Origin: an uncultured Clostridia bacterium
GTDB lineage: Bacteria > Bacillota > Clostridia > Christensenellales > Borkfalkiaceae
DNA: 64,000 nucleotides
Reading direction: 5' to 3'
Assembly: GCA_947630115.1 (NCBI GenBank)
Contig: CANRGG010000004.1
Location: forward strand, 1-64,000
In this document: piece by piece, positions 43,696 through 57,307 of the stretch
Layout of the letters: each line of letters opens with the position of its first letter
Numbering within the stretch: the stretch's first letter is position 1
Program-made: the position numbers and the translations under genes
Notes under the pieces: generated by a model
Database searches by the model: none
What the model was told of the DNA's origin: nothing
What the model saw: the letters and a program-made list of their open reading frames with translations, nothing else

Positions 43696-45513
43696 ATGTA
43701 TAACGACAATTCCCCCTCGTGGGAGAAGGATATCCGGTTCGACCGCGGTTCCGAGTCCGAACCCGCGGAGCCGGAATTCAGCGGGAAGGCGCGGATCAAA
43801 GTCATCGGCGTCGGCGGCGCGGGGAACAATGCCGTCAACCGTCTGATCGACGCCGGGATCTCGAGCGCCGAATACGTGGCGGTCAATACCGACGCGCAGA
43901 TCCTCGCCTGCAGCAAAGCCGAGCATAAGATCCAGATCGGCGCGCAGCGCACGAAGGGGCTCGGCGCGGGGGCGGATCCCGAGATCGGCAGGATCGCCGC
44001 GGAGGAGGACAAGGAGAAACTCCTCCATGAGATCGAGAACACCGACCTGTTGTTCATCACCGCCGGCATGGGCGGCGGCACGGGCACGGGCGCGGCGCCC
44101 GTTATCGCCAAGATCGCGAAGGATCTCAAGATCCTCACGGTCGCGGTCGTCACGGAGCCCTTCAAATTCGAGGGCAAACAGCGCAAGGACAACTCCATGC
44201 GCGGGCTCGACAATCTCCGGAAATATGTGGACGCCCTCATCATCATTCCCAACGAAAAGATCAAGGACATCGTTCCGAAGGGGACGCCGATCGACGAGGC
44301 GTTCCGCGTCGCGGACGACGTGCTCAGGCAGGGGATCCGCGGCATTGCGGATCTGATCGTCACCCCCGCGCTCATCAACCTCGACTTTGCGGATGTCAGG
44401 GCGATCCTGAAAGACAGAGGGCTCGCCTATATGGGCGTCGGCGTCGCAAAGGGGGACAACCGCATTTATGAGGCGGTCCGCCTTGCGGTCAATTCGCCCC
44501 TTCTTCAAACCACCATCGAGGGCGCGACGGGCGTCATTCTGAATATCGTCGGCGGCAAGGACCTTTCCTTCGACGAGGCGGACAGCGCGGCGACGCTCAT
44601 CCACGGCGTGGTCGATTATACCGCGAACATCATCGTCGGCGCCTGCATCGACGAGAATATCCACGACGAAGTGGAGGTGACCGTCATCGCGACGGGCTTC
44701 CCGTCCGCTTCCATGCGCGAAAACATGAAAAACGGCGGCAATGCGCAGGGCGGACGCCCCGTTCGCCTTCCCGCATACAATCCTTCCCAGCCGCGGGAGC
44801 CGGGCGCTCCCCAGGGCGGGTTTGCAAATCCGCAGCCGCAGGGCGTCAATCCCTATGTGCAGCCGCAGAATCCCTATTCCGCGCAGCCGCAGGGGAACCC
44901 GTACGCCGCACAGCAGCGCACGGCGCCTGTGCCGCCTGCCGGGAATCCGCCTTACGGACAACAGCCCATGAGGCCTTCTTCGCCCCTTCCGCAGGGGGGC
45001 TATGCGCAGCAGCCCGTCCGTCAGCCTTCTTACGGGGCGCAGCCGCAGAATCCTTACGGAGGAACGCCGCAGAATCCCTATTCCGCGCAGCCGCAGGGGG
45101 GAAATCCCTATGCGCAGCCTGCGCGCAACGTGACGACGGTCCCGCCGATGGGCAGCCAGAATCCCTATGCGCAGCCCGCGCAGAGACCTTCCGCGCCCGC
45201 GCCGCAGGGCTATCCCCAGCAAAACGGTTATCCTCAGCCGCAGCCTTCCCAGCCCGGCTACCCTCAGCAAAACGGCTATTCGCAGCCGCAGGGCTATCCG
45301 CAGCAACCCGTTCCCCCGCAGGGCGGCTATCCGCAGCCGCAACCGCAGGCGGGCGGATATCCGGCCGGACAGCCGCAGGCCGGGAACGAGAGCGTGAAAC
45401 GCCCCGCGCCGAGCGAGGAGCCGGACGACGATCTCGACGATGATTTCGACGCTCACGGCGCAAAGAACATTCCCGAGTTCGTCAGGAAGATCATCAGAAA
45501 GAACAATTCGTAA
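43696..45513 (+). CDS. ftsZ: Cell division protein FtsZ with giant low-complexity linker
   Basis: The 605-residue tubulin homologue forms the Z-ring. The GTPase core is about residues 33-340, with [18 protein letters not shown], signature [14 protein letters not shown]-like [12 protein letters not shown] and the T7 loop [11 protein letters not shown]. Normal FtsZ is ~350-400 residues. Here about 220 extra residues (343-565) are P, Q, G, Y and N rich, with recurring [10 protein letters not shown] and [10 protein letters not shown] units. An acidic patch [12 protein letters not shown] leads to the C-terminal conserved peptide [12 protein letters not shown], which binds FtsA and other partners. 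Confidence 0.96.
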   Translation: MYNDNSPSWEKDIRFDRGSESEPAEPEFSGKARIKVIGVGGAGNNAVNRLIDAGISSAEYVAVNTDAQILACSKAEHKIQIGAQRTKGLGAGADPEIGRIAAEEDKEKLLHEIENTDLLFITAGMGGGTGTGAAPVIAKIAKDLKILTVAVVTEPFKFEGKQRKDNSMRGLDNLRKYVDALIIIPNEKIKDIVPKGTPIDEAFRVADDVLRQGIRGIADLIVTPALINLDFADVRAILKDRGLAYMGVGVAKGDNRIYEAVRLAVNSPLLQTTIEGATGVILNIVGGKDLSFDEADSAATLIHGVVDYTANIIVGACIDENIHDEVEVTVIATGFPSASMRENMKNGGNAQGGRPVRLPAYNPSQPREPGAPQGGFANPQPQGVNPYVQPQNPYSAQPQGNPYAAQQRTAPVPPAGNPPYGQQPMRPSSPLPQGGYAQQPVRQPSYGAQPQNPYGGTPQNPYSAQPQGGNPYAQPARNVTTVPPMGSQNPYAQPAQRPSAPAPQGYPQQNGYPQPQPSQPGYPQQNGYSQPQGYPQQPVPPQGGYPQPQPQAGGYPAGQPQAGNESVKRPAPSEEPDDDLDDDFDAHGAKNIPEFVRKIIRKNNS

Positions 45514-45525
45514 AAGTTTTCGAAG

Positions 45526-45551
45526 GGACGGCGCAGGGCGCCGTCCTTTTT
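45526..45551 (+). terminator. Intrinsic terminator after ftsZ
   Basis: GGACGGCGC pairs with GCGCCGTCC around AGG and is followed by TTTTT. Confidence 0.9.
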
Positions 45552-45618
45552 CGAAAGCAGCGGGGAAGAGAAGGCTGAAATTTCGGTGGAAAAATTCGGA
45601 AAACGGACCGCAAATAAA

Positions 45619-45647
45619 TTGACATCCCGTTCCCGCTTTGATATAAT
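45619..45647 (+). promoter_or_regulatory. Consensus promoter of rpsU
   Basis: TTGACA and TATAAT are 17 bp apart, about 40 nt before the rpsU start. Confidence 0.88.
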
Positions 45648-45688
45648 AGACAGGTAAATAAGTGCTGCGGCGAAGGAGGGTTGAGAAT

Positions 45689-45865
45689 ATGTCCACGATC
45701 AGAGTCGGAGAGAATGAAAATTTGGAGAGCGCGCTTCGCCGCTTCAAGAGAAAATGCTCGCGCGACGGCATCATCGGCGATCTCCGTAAAAAGGAATTTT
45801 ACGAGAAGCCTTCCGTCAAAAAGAGAAAGAAGAGCGAAGCCGCGAGAAAGAGAAGCAGAAACTAA
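45689..45865 (+). CDS. rpsU: 30S ribosomal protein S21
   Basis: The 58-residue basic protein has the family pattern [28 protein letters not shown] followed by lysine-rich [12 protein letters not shown]. The ATG at 45689 is preceded by AAGGAGGG; a GTG 27 bp upstream would add residues unlike S21. It is followed by a terminator rather than by yqeY, its usual neighbour in Firmicutes. Confidence 0.96.
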   Translation: MSTIRVGENENLESALRRFKRKCSRDGIIGDLRKKEFYEKPSVKKRKKSEAARKRSRN

Positions 45866-45871
45866 AGAAAT

Positions 45872-45900
45872 TCCGTAACGAAAGTTACGGATATTTTTTT
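45872..45900 (+). terminator. Intrinsic terminator after rpsU
   Basis: CCGTAAC/GTTACGG closes a GAAA loop and is followed by ATATTTTTTT. Confidence 0.9.
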
Positions 45901-45962
45901 GCAAAAAAAGTCGAAACGGGTCGAAACGCCGCGGAAAAACGGGTCCCGGAAAGCGAGGAAGT

Positions 45963-46355
45963 ATGGAACGCACGCTCAAAGATCTTGCAAAGGAAGCGAA
46001 GATGCGCATGAAGAAAGGGTTTTGGAAGGAATGCGAGGAAAAACTCGGTCAGGAACGCAGCCACGCGAAAGAGCAGGGGATCAACGAAAGCAAAATGGAG
46101 CGGTACTTCCGCGAGAAAGTCGTCACCGAGATCCGCGGCGAAACGCCCGACGAATTTTACCTCAAAGTGCGCGATCTGCTCCTCTCGGAGGGGGAGGTCT
46201 CCGACGCGATCGGGCGGCTCACCGACAAAGAGTATTATATGTCGCTCTCCTATTCGGAAAAACAGCGGTATATGCTCGAACTGTCGGACAAGTATCTCAA
46301 GGCGCTCGAACGGTTCAAAAAGGAATATGAATTCGAGATCAAGGGCAGAAAATAG
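45963..46355 (+). CDS. Uncharacterised charged helical protein
   Basis: This 130-residue cytosolic protein is highly charged and predicted to be almost all helix (TLKDLAKEAKMRMKKGFWKECEEKLGQERSHAKE; ELSDKYLKALERFKKEYEFEIK). I do not recognise a family. It occupies the slot where YqeY often follows rpsU but lacks the YqeY/GatB signature. Its codon usage is like that of its neighbours, and a purine-rich GAGGAAG lies just before the ATG. Confidence 0.65.
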   Translation: MERTLKDLAKEAKMRMKKGFWKECEEKLGQERSHAKEQGINESKMERYFREKVVTEIRGETPDEFYLKVRDLLLSEGEVSDAIGRLTDKEYYMSLSYSEKQRYMLELSDKYLKALERFKKEYEFEIKGRK

Positions 46356-46376
46356 GACGAAAGGCGAGAGCGGAAC

Positions 46377-46405
46377 TTGCAAATCGCCGCCGATTGTGCT
46401 ATAAT
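46377..46405 (+). promoter_or_regulatory. Promoter of pcrA-ligA
   Basis: TTGCAA and TATAAT are 17 bp apart. The ATG of pcrA lies only 9 bp after the -10, so the transcript is close to leaderless. Confidence 0.75.
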
Positions 46406-46413
46406 CAAGATCT

Positions 46414-50708
<4,295 letters not shown>

Positions 50709-50726
50709 AAAACTTTTGAAAATAGC

Positions 50727-50755
50727 TTGAAAAAGCGCGGAGACTGTGATATAAT
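50727..50755 (+). promoter_or_regulatory. Promoter of the yicC-gmk-rpoZ unit
   Basis: TTGAAA and TATAAT are 17 bp apart, about 50 nt before the yicC start. Confidence 0.8.
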
Positions 50756-50805
50756 CAATATGGCGGAATGTGCCGCGGACATCCAAAGGAAAAGAGAGTG
50801 CGATT

Positions 50806-51678
50806 ATGTACAGCATGACAGGGTTCGGGAAAGGAGAATACCGGAAGAACGGCACGGAGATCGTCGTCGAGCTGAAATCGGTCAACAACCGCTATCTGGA
50901 CGTTTCCGTCAAGGCGCCCCATATCTTTTCTTCCTATGAAGAGCCGATCCGGGCGAAATTGCGCGAAAAGATCGCGCGCGGGCATATCGACGTGTTCGTG
51001 GGATATCTCGACAAGAGCGAGAGGCCCAAGAAGCTCTATCTCGATCTCGCTGCGGCGGAGGCGTATGTGCAGGCGGCGAAAACGCTCAAAGAGCGCTTCC
51101 CCGAAGCGAGCGACGATCTTTCGCTCACCTTTCTTTTGCGCGCGCCCGACGTCATAAAGCCCGAAGAGGACCGCTCGGAGGACGATGAGATCGCCTCGGG
51201 GCTCTTCGAAGCGCTCGACATGGCGATCGAAAACCTGAAAGACATGCGCCGGAAGGAAGGGGAACGGCTCAAAGCCGATCTGCTCTCGCGCATGGAGACG
51301 ATCAAGACGCTGCGGGAGGAGATCGCCCGGCGCGCCCCCCTCGTTTCGGAGGATTATCGAAAGAAACTGACGGAACGGATCCTGGAATATCTCGACGGAA
51401 AGGCGGACGAGACCCGGATTTTGACGGAGGCGGCGGTCTTTGCGGATAAATGCAACATCGACGAAGAGCTCACCCGGCTCTCGTCGCACATCGCGGAGTT
51501 TTGCAAGATCTGCGCGGAACAGACCGCGGGCAGGAAGCTCGACTTTCTCATCCAGGAGTTCAACCGCGAGTGCAACACCATTTGCAGCAAATCCAACGAC
51601 TCGTCGATCACGCGGTCCGCGCTCGACATGAAGAACGAGATCGAAAAAGTACGCGAACAGATCCAGAACATCGAATAA
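50806..51678 (+). CDS. YicC family endoribonuclease
   Basis: The 290-residue protein has the family start MYSMTGFGKGEYRKNG and SVNNRYLDVSVKAP. The C-terminal signature is GRKLDFLIQEFNRECNTICSKSNDSSITR. YicC homologues cleave RNA in E. coli. The ATG at 50806 is chosen over an in-frame upstream start because MYSMTGFG is the invariant N-terminus. gmk follows 4 bp later. The remA gene that commonly separates them in Firmicutes is not present. Confidence 0.93.
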   Translation: MYSMTGFGKGEYRKNGTEIVVELKSVNNRYLDVSVKAPHIFSSYEEPIRAKLREKIARGHIDVFVGYLDKSERPKKLYLDLAAAEAYVQAAKTLKERFPEASDDLSLTFLLRAPDVIKPEEDRSEDDEIASGLFEALDMAIENLKDMRRKEGERLKADLLSRMETIKTLREEIARRAPLVSEDYRKKLTERILEYLDGKADETRILTEAAVFADKCNIDEELTRLSSHIAEFCKICAEQTAGRKLDFLIQEFNRECNTICSKSNDSSITRSALDMKNEIEKVREQIQNIE

Positions 51679-51682
51679 AGAC

Positions 51683-52243
51683 ATGAAGAACATTCTATTC
51701 GTCATTTCCGGGCCCTCCGGGGTCGGGAAGGGAACGATGGTACATCGGCTTTTGAAAGCGGGAAAGCTGTCTCTTTCCATCTCCTGCACGACGCGCCCGC
51801 CCCGTCCCGGGGAGGAAAACGGCAAATCCTACTTCTTTCTCACGCGGGAACGGTTCGAGGAGAAGATCAAGGAGCGGGGCTTTCTCGAATATGACGAGCA
51901 TTTCGGGAATTTTTACGGAACGCCGCGCAATTTCGTCGAGGAGAAGCTCAAAAAGAACTCCGTGCTCCTCGAGATCGACGTCATCGGCGCCCTCAACGTC
52001 AAAAAAAGCTATCCGGAGGCGGTGCTGATCCTGCTTGCCCCGCCCGACGGGGAGACCCTCCGGGCAAGGCTGAAAGGAAGGGATACCGAAACGGACGAAC
52101 AGCTTTCGGAGCGCCTGCAAAGGGCGGAGTTCGAGCTTTCGAAGGCGGCGGAATTCGACTATGTCGTCGTAAACGGCGACGCGGATGAGACGGAGCAAAC
52201 GCTCAGAGAGATCATTTCCAAAGAAGAAAATGCAAACGGATAA
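51683..52243 (+). CDS. gmk: Guanylate kinase
   Basis: The 186-residue enzyme phosphorylates GMP to GDP. P-loop GPSGVGKGTMV, SCTTRPPRPGEENGKSYFF, EYDEHFGNFYGTP and the lid FRGRDTETDEQ-like KGRDTETDEQLSERL are intact. It is placed between yicC and rpoZ, the usual order. Confidence 0.97.
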   Translation: MKNILFVISGPSGVGKGTMVHRLLKAGKLSLSISCTTRPPRPGEENGKSYFFLTRERFEEKIKERGFLEYDEHFGNFYGTPRNFVEEKLKKNSVLLEIDVIGALNVKKSYPEAVLILLAPPDGETLRARLKGRDTETDEQLSERLQRAEFELSKAAEFDYVVVNGDADETEQTLREIISKEENANG

Positions 52244-52254
52244 GGAGAATCGAT

Positions 52255-52476
52255 ATGATCAATGAACCTTCGGTCGACGAATTGGTCAGGAAACTCGGCA
52301 CGGACGAGGAGCCGATCAGCAGATACGAGCTCTGCGTCGTGGCGGCAAAGCGCACGAGACAGATCATCGAACAGATGCAGTCTGCGGGGAGCACCGAGCT
52401 TCCCGGCAAACAGAAAGAGATCGTGCTTGCCTGCAAGGAGATCATGAACGGCAAGGTCAAGTGCGTCAGAGACTGA
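52255..52476 (+). CDS. rpoZ: RNA polymerase omega subunit
   Basis: The 73-residue protein has ELVRKLGTDEEPISRYELCVVAAKRTRQI, matching the conserved omega helix that latches onto the beta-prime subunit. It is followed by a terminator-like hairpin before priA. Confidence 0.93.
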   Translation: MINEPSVDELVRKLGTDEEPISRYELCVVAAKRTRQIIEQMQSAGSTELPGKQKEIVLACKEIMNGKVKCVRD

Positions 52477-52490
52477 CCGGTCCCGGAAAG

Positions 52491-52513
52491 CGCCCCGAAG
52501 AGGGGCGATTTTT
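52491..52513 (+). terminator. Intrinsic terminator after rpoZ
   Basis: CGCCCC/GGGGCG closes a GAAGA loop and is followed by ATTTTT. It lies just before priA, which may be expressed by readthrough. Confidence 0.65.
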
Positions 52514-52528
52514 CCATACATAAGATGT

Positions 52529-54703
52529 ATGATTGCCGAAGTTATCGTGGACATCGCAAGCGGCGACGTCGACAAAATCTTCGATTATCTCTGCGACGAG
52601 ACCATCTGCGCGGGAATGCGCGTCGCCGTCCCCTTCGGAAGAAGCACGGCGGCGGGTTTTGTCATAAAGATCAAGGAAACCAGCGACGTGCCGACGGACA
52701 AGCTCAAAAGGGTGCTGCGCGCCGAGGACGATTTTCCCGCGCTCAACCGGGAGTGCCTTCTGCTCGCCGAAAAACTCAGCGCCCGTTACAGCTGTCCCAT
52801 GGCGCTTTCGCTCCGGCTCTTTTTGCCCGCCGAGATGAGACGGGGGACGGTGCGGGAGAGTTTCCGCACGTTTGCGCGCCTTGCAAAAGAGGAGGCGGTC
52901 TTGCCCGCCCGCGCCGAAAGGCAAAGGGAGCTTCTCGCGTTTTTGAAGGAGAACGGGGAGGCGGACGCGGCGTTTTTGCGCGAACGGTTCGGCTTTTCGG
53001 CGCTCAAAGCGCTCGAAGAGAAGGGGATCGTCCGGCTTGAAAAGCGGCGCGCCCTGCGCGATCCCTATCGGGAGATCGGGGGCGGGGAAAAAGAGGCGCC
53101 CGTCCTCACATCGGCGCAGGCGCAGGCGATCGAGGCCATCGAACGGACGGAAAAAACGGTCGCCCTGCTCCACGGCGTGACGGGAAGCGGCAAGACGGAG
53201 GTCTATCTGCAGCTGATCGCAAAGCGGCTCAAAGAGGGAAAGACGGCGATCTTTCTCGTTCCCGAGATCTCTCTGACGCCGCAGACGCTTTCCCGGCTGC
53301 GGGAACGGTTCAAAGGGGAGGCGGCGATCCTGCACAGCGGGCTTTCGGCGGGGGAGCGGTACGACGAATGGATGAGATTGAAAACCGGGCAGGCGCGGAT
53401 CGCGATCGGCGCGCGCTCGGCGGTCTTTGCGCCGCTCGAAAATCTGGGCGTGATCGTTCTCGACGAGGAGCATGACGGAAGCTATTCCTCCGAGCGCGCG
53501 CCACGGTACAACACTTTCGATATCGCCTATTTGAGGGCGCAATATCATCATTGCAAGCTCGTGCTCGGGAGCGCGACGCCGTCCGTCGAGACCTATCGCC
53601 GCGCCGAAAAGGGGGAGTTCGAGCTCGTAAAACTCCCCGAGCGGATCAACCACCGTCCCATGCCCGAAGTTTCCATCGTGGATATGCGGAGAGAAGTGAA
53701 GCGGGGAAATCCGTCCTCCTTTTCCGCGCTCTTGCGGGAGCGGCTTTCCTCCTGCCTGGCGGAGGGGAACCAGGCGATCCTCTTTCTCAACCGGAGAGGG
53801 TATTCGCAGACCGTTCTCTGCCGCGACTGCGGCTATGTGGCAAAATGCGGGCACTGCGACGTCTCGCTGACCTATCACAGCGACGAAAATTGCCTCAAAT
53901 GCCATTTTTGCGGTACAAAATACCGAATGCCGACCGTCTGCCCCTCCTGCGGCGGCGCCCAGATCCGCTATCTCGGCACGGGGACGCAGCGGGTCGTCGA
54001 GGAGCTGAAAGAGCTTTTCCCCGCGGCGCGGGTTCTTCGCATGGATGTGGATACCACGAGCGGGAAAGAGGGGCATTATAAAATTCTGAAACAGTTTTCG
54101 GCGCGCGAGGCGGACATCCTCGTCGGCACGCAGATGGTCGCAAAAGGCCATGATTTTCCCTTCGTCACCCTCGTCGGCATTCTCGACGCGGACATGAGCC
54201 TGCATTTTCCCGACTACCGCAGCGGCGAGCGCACTTTCCAGCTTATCACGCAGGTCGCGGGAAGGAGCGGCAGGGCGGAGGCGCGCGGCGGGGTCGTGTT
54301 GCAGACCTTCGATCCCGAGAATTACATCCTGCGCTTTGCGGCAGATTACGATTACGAGGGCTTTTACCGCTATGAGATCGGAATGCGGCAGGGCACGGCG
54401 TTTCCGCCGTTTGCGAAGATCGTGCGCGTCATGGTCACGGGCGGGGACGAGCGGGAGACCGTCGAAGTTCTGAAAACGATCTATGCCCGCATTGAGAAAA
54501 TTTATCAAAAGAACAGCGAGAAATTCTTGTTTTTCAACCGAATGCGCGCTCCCGTCAAGCGGGTCCGCGACAAACATCGCTATCAGATCCTGATGAGGCT
54601 GTTCGACGGTTCGCCGCTCAAAGAGATCTATGAGATCTGTTCGGGCGCGGGCAGCCGGGACGTTCTCGTCGAAGTCGAAGAAAATCCAAGCAATCTGAGT
54701 TGA
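52529..54703 (+). CDS. priA: Primosomal helicase PriA
   Basis: The 724-residue 3'-5' helicase restarts collapsed forks. It has an N-terminal DNA-binding domain (1-100), Walker A GVTGSGKTEVYL and Walker B VIVLDEEHD. Two zinc sites come from paired cysteines (CRDCGYVAKCGHCDVSLTYH...CLKCHFCG...CPSCGG). Motifs V-VI are in GTQMVAKGHDFPFVTLVGILDAD and ITQVAGRSGRAE. Length is normal. It is followed by def at a 10-bp gap. Confidence 0.97.
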   Translation: MIAEVIVDIASGDVDKIFDYLCDETICAGMRVAVPFGRSTAAGFVIKIKETSDVPTDKLKRVLRAEDDFPALNRECLLLAEKLSARYSCPMALSLRLFLPAEMRRGTVRESFRTFARLAKEEAVLPARAERQRELLAFLKENGEADAAFLRERFGFSALKALEEKGIVRLEKRRALRDPYREIGGGEKEAPVLTSAQAQAIEAIERTEKTVALLHGVTGSGKTEVYLQLIAKRLKEGKTAIFLVPEISLTPQTLSRLRERFKGEAAILHSGLSAGERYDEWMRLKTGQARIAIGARSAVFAPLENLGVIVLDEEHDGSYSSERAPRYNTFDIAYLRAQYHHCKLVLGSATPSVETYRRAEKGEFELVKLPERINHRPMPEVSIVDMRREVKRGNPSSFSALLRERLSSCLAEGNQAILFLNRRGYSQTVLCRDCGYVAKCGHCDVSLTYHSDENCLKCHFCGTKYRMPTVCPSCGGAQIRYLGTGTQRVVEELKELFPAARVLRMDVDTTSGKEGHYKILKQFSAREADILVGTQMVAKGHDFPFVTLVGILDADMSLHFPDYRSGERTFQLITQVAGRSGRAEARGGVVLQTFDPENYILRFAADYDYEGFYRYEIGMRQGTAFPPFAKIVRVMVTGGDERETVEVLKTIYARIEKIYQKNSEKFLFFNRMRAPVKRVRDKHRYQILMRLFDGSPLKEIYEICSGAGSRDVLVEVEENPSNLS

Positions 54704-54713
54704 GGTAATAGAG

Positions 54714-55169
54714 ATGATCCGTAATATTGTGCAGGTCGGCGATCCCGTGCTGCGGGAAAAATGCAAGCCGGTCGAGCGGTTCGACGGGGCGCTTTGCGCG
54801 CTGCTCGACGACATGAAGGAGACGTTGAAGGACGCGAAGGGCGCGGGCCTTGCCGCCCCGCAGATCGGCATTCCCATTCGCGCCGTCGCCGTGGACGTCG
54901 ACGAGGGATATTTCGAGTTTATCAATCCCGTGTTTGTCTGGCAGAAGGGCGAACAAGTCGGGGCGGAAGGGTGTCTTTCCATCGTCGGCAAGGCGGGCAC
55001 GGTGCGCCGCCCGAATAAGGTGAAGATCGTCTATCAGGATCGAAAGGGCGACCGATATTCCATCGTCGCGCGGGACTTTTTCGCGCGCGCGGTCTGCCAT
55101 GAGCTGGATCACCTCGAGGGGATCCTCTATACGGACAAGGCGGAACACATCCGCGACTCGGAGGACTGA
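54714..55169 (+). CDS. def: Peptide deformylase
   Basis: The 151-residue metallo-enzyme removes the formyl group from nascent proteins. All three motifs are present: GAGLAAPQIG (43-52), EGCLS with metal ligand C87, and HELDH (H129, E130, H133). It sits immediately before fmt, the enzyme that adds the formyl group; the two genes are separated by one base. Confidence 0.97.
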   Translation: MIRNIVQVGDPVLREKCKPVERFDGALCALLDDMKETLKDAKGAGLAAPQIGIPIRAVAVDVDEGYFEFINPVFVWQKGEQVGAEGCLSIVGKAGTVRRPNKVKIVYQDRKGDRYSIVARDFFARAVCHELDHLEGILYTDKAEHIRDSED

Positions 55170-55170
55170 A

Positions 55171-56097
55171 TTGAAGATCATCTTTGCGGGCACGCCCGAA
55201 TTTGCCGTGCCCTCTCTTCGTAAGATCGCGTCTCGGTTCGGCGTCGCCGCCGTTTTGACGCAGCCCGACAAAAGACAGGGCAGAAAGGGGATTTTGACCC
55301 CACCGCCCGTCAAGCGGGAGGCGGAAACGCTCGGCCTGCCCGTCTTGCAGCCCGGATCTCTCCGGGACGATTTTTCCGCGCTCCTGTCCCATCGAGCCGA
55401 TCTGATGGTCACTTGCGCCTATGGACAGATCTTGCCGCAGGAAGTGCTGGATCTGTTTCCGCTCGGGGTCTGGAACGTCCACGCCTCGCTCCTTCCCGCC
55501 TACCGGGGCGCCGCGCCCATCGCGCGCGCGATCATGGACGGGGACAAGAGGACGGGCATTACGGTCATGAGGACCGAACTCGGGCTGGACACGGGGGACA
55601 TTCTGCTCCAACGGGAGATGGAGATCCTCGAAACGGACACCGCGGGAAGCCTCGGAGAAAAGCTCGCCCTTCTCGGCGCCGACTGCATTTCAGAGGCGCT
55701 CGGGCTCATCGAAGGGGGAAATTTTGAGCTCAAAAAACAGGGCGAAGGGTTTGTCTGCAAGAAAGTTGCGCGGACGGAAGTGGATTTTTCGAAGAGCGCG
55801 GACGAGGTGAGCCGGCTGATCCGCGCACTCTCGCCGGCGCCGCTCGCCTTTGCAAGAACGGGGGAGCTTCTTCTGAACTTTTATGCCGCGGAGGCGGTTT
55901 CCTGCGGAAAGGAGGCGCCCTTCGGCACGGTGATTTGCGCTTCGCCTTCGGAGGGACTGTTGATCCAATGCGGCGAGGGGGCGGTCCGGATCGCCGAATT
56001 GCAGGCGGCGGGCGGAAAACGGATGTCCGCGCGCGATTTTTTGAACGGAAGAAAGATTCAAAAGGGGCAGCGCTTTGAAAACCAATCCCTTTTATGA
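55171..56097 (+). CDS. fmt: Methionyl-tRNA formyltransferase
   Basis: The 308-residue enzyme formylates initiator Met-tRNA. The start KIIFAGTPEFAVPSL, folate-site NVHASLLPAYRGAAPIARAI and LDTGDILLQ are conserved, and a C-terminal beta domain follows. The start is TTG at 55171, five bases after GGAGGA (a longer frame from 55099 would run into def). Overlaps rsmB by 23 bp. Confidence 0.95.
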   Translation: MKIIFAGTPEFAVPSLRKIASRFGVAAVLTQPDKRQGRKGILTPPPVKREAETLGLPVLQPGSLRDDFSALLSHRADLMVTCAYGQILPQEVLDLFPLGVWNVHASLLPAYRGAAPIARAIMDGDKRTGITVMRTELGLDTGDILLQREMEILETDTAGSLGEKLALLGADCISEALGLIEGGNFELKKQGEGFVCKKVARTEVDFSKSADEVSRLIRALSPAPLAFARTGELLLNFYAAEAVSCGKEAPFGTVICASPSEGLLIQCGEGAVRIAELQAAGGKRMSARDFLNGRKIQKGQRFENQSLL

Positions 56098-57307
56098 CCC
56101 TTACCGCGTGCTCTTCAAAGTTTATTCGGAGGGCGCGCATTTGAAGATCGCCCTTGCGGAGACCGATCTCGAACCGCTCCGCCGTGCGCACACCGTCAAG
56201 ACGGTCTACGGCGTCTTGGAAAACGACGGCTATCTTTCGCACTGTATCGGGACGTTTGCGCCCAAAAATCCCAAACTTGCCGTGCGGATCCTTCTGAAGA
56301 TCGCCCTGTACGAGCTCATATTTCTCAAAAAACCCCGCTATATGGTGACCGATCTTTCCGTCGATCTCTGCAAACGGATGGGGAAAGGGGGCGTCGCGGG
56401 CTTTCTAAACGCTTTTTTGCGCGCCTTCGACGAGGAAAAGGTCGTCCTTCCAAAGGGCGACGAGGGGCTCTCGATCCGATATAATTTCCCCGTCTTTGCG
56501 GTGAAAAAACTCAAAAAACAGTACGGCGCGGAGCGGGCGGAAATGATCATGTCCGCAAAGAGCGCGGGTGTTTCGGTGCGGTTCGTGCGCGGGGAAGAGA
56601 GATATCTCGATCGTCCCCATGTGCCGACGCCGTTCGAAAAACTTTATCTGTTCAAAAATTTTGCCCGCGATGAGAGGTTCTTTGCGGGCGATTACACCTT
56701 TCAATCGGTCGGGAGCGTCGCGATCTGCGCCTGCGTGGAGACATGCGATCGGCTCCTCGACGCCTGTGCCGCGCCCGGCGGAAAGAGCGTGCTCCTTGCA
56801 AGCCGTTGCGGCAGGGTGACTGCCTGCGAACTGCATGTCCACCGCGCGGCGCTCATCGAGAGCTACAAGGAGCGAATGCACGCCGAAAATATCGACGTGT
56901 TTCCCTGCGATTCCACCGTTTTCCGGCGCGAATGGGAGGAAGCGTTTGACGGCGTGCTGTGCGACGCGCCCTGTTCTGGCTTCGGAACGGTCGCGGAAAA
57001 TCCCGATCTTCCCCTCTTCAAGACGGAGGACGCCCTTGCAGGGCTTGTCGAAACGCAGCAAAAGCTCCTTGAAAACTGCGCGCGCTATCTGAAGGCGGGC
57101 GGCGCGCTGACCTATTCGACCTGCTCGGTGTTTGAAGAGGAAAACGACGGCGCGGTGGAGACCTTTCTGAAAACGCATGAAAATTTCGCGGCGGAAGAGC
57201 TTTCTTCCCCGCTTTCGCATGAAAAAACGCGGTTTGGGCTGCAATTTTTGCCCGATACGGCTTTCGGCGCGGGCTACTATGTCGCGCGGCTGAGGAGAAA
57301 GACATGA
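56075..57307 (+). CDS. rsmB: 16S rRNA m5C967 methyltransferase
   Basis: The 410-residue protein has a NusB-like N-terminal domain (about 10-130) and a Rossmann methyltransferase domain. Cofactor motif DACAAPGGKSVLLAS, catalytic motif IV DAPCSGFGTV and motif VI STCSVFEEEN (catalytic cysteine) are intact. It is somewhat divergent in the N-terminus. It methylates C967 of 16S rRNA in E. coli numbering. It overlaps fmt and rlmN. Confidence 0.92.
   Translation: MKTNPFYDPYRVLFKVYSEGAHLKIALAETDLEPLRRAHTVKTVYGVLENDGYLSHCIGTFAPKNPKLAVRILLKIALYELIFLKKPRYMVTDLSVDLCKRMGKGGVAGFLNAFLRAFDEEKVVLPKGDEGLSIRYNFPVFAVKKLKKQYGAERAEMIMSAKSAGVSVRFVRGEERYLDRPHVPTPFEKLYLFKNFARDERFFAGDYTFQSVGSVAICACVETCDRLLDACAAPGGKSVLLASRCGRVTACELHVHRAALIESYKERMHAENIDVFPCDSTVFRREWEEAFDGVLCDAPCSGFGTVAENPDLPLFKTEDALAGLVETQQKLLENCARYLKAGGALTYSTCSVFEEENDGAVETFLKTHENFAAEELSSPLSHEKTRFGLQFLPDTAFGAGYYVARLRRKT

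Noticed and set aside
44720..45420. Repeat DNA in ftsZ as an inserted element
   Set aside because: The repeats stay in frame and continue into the conserved FtsZ C-terminal peptide, so this is a protein linker.
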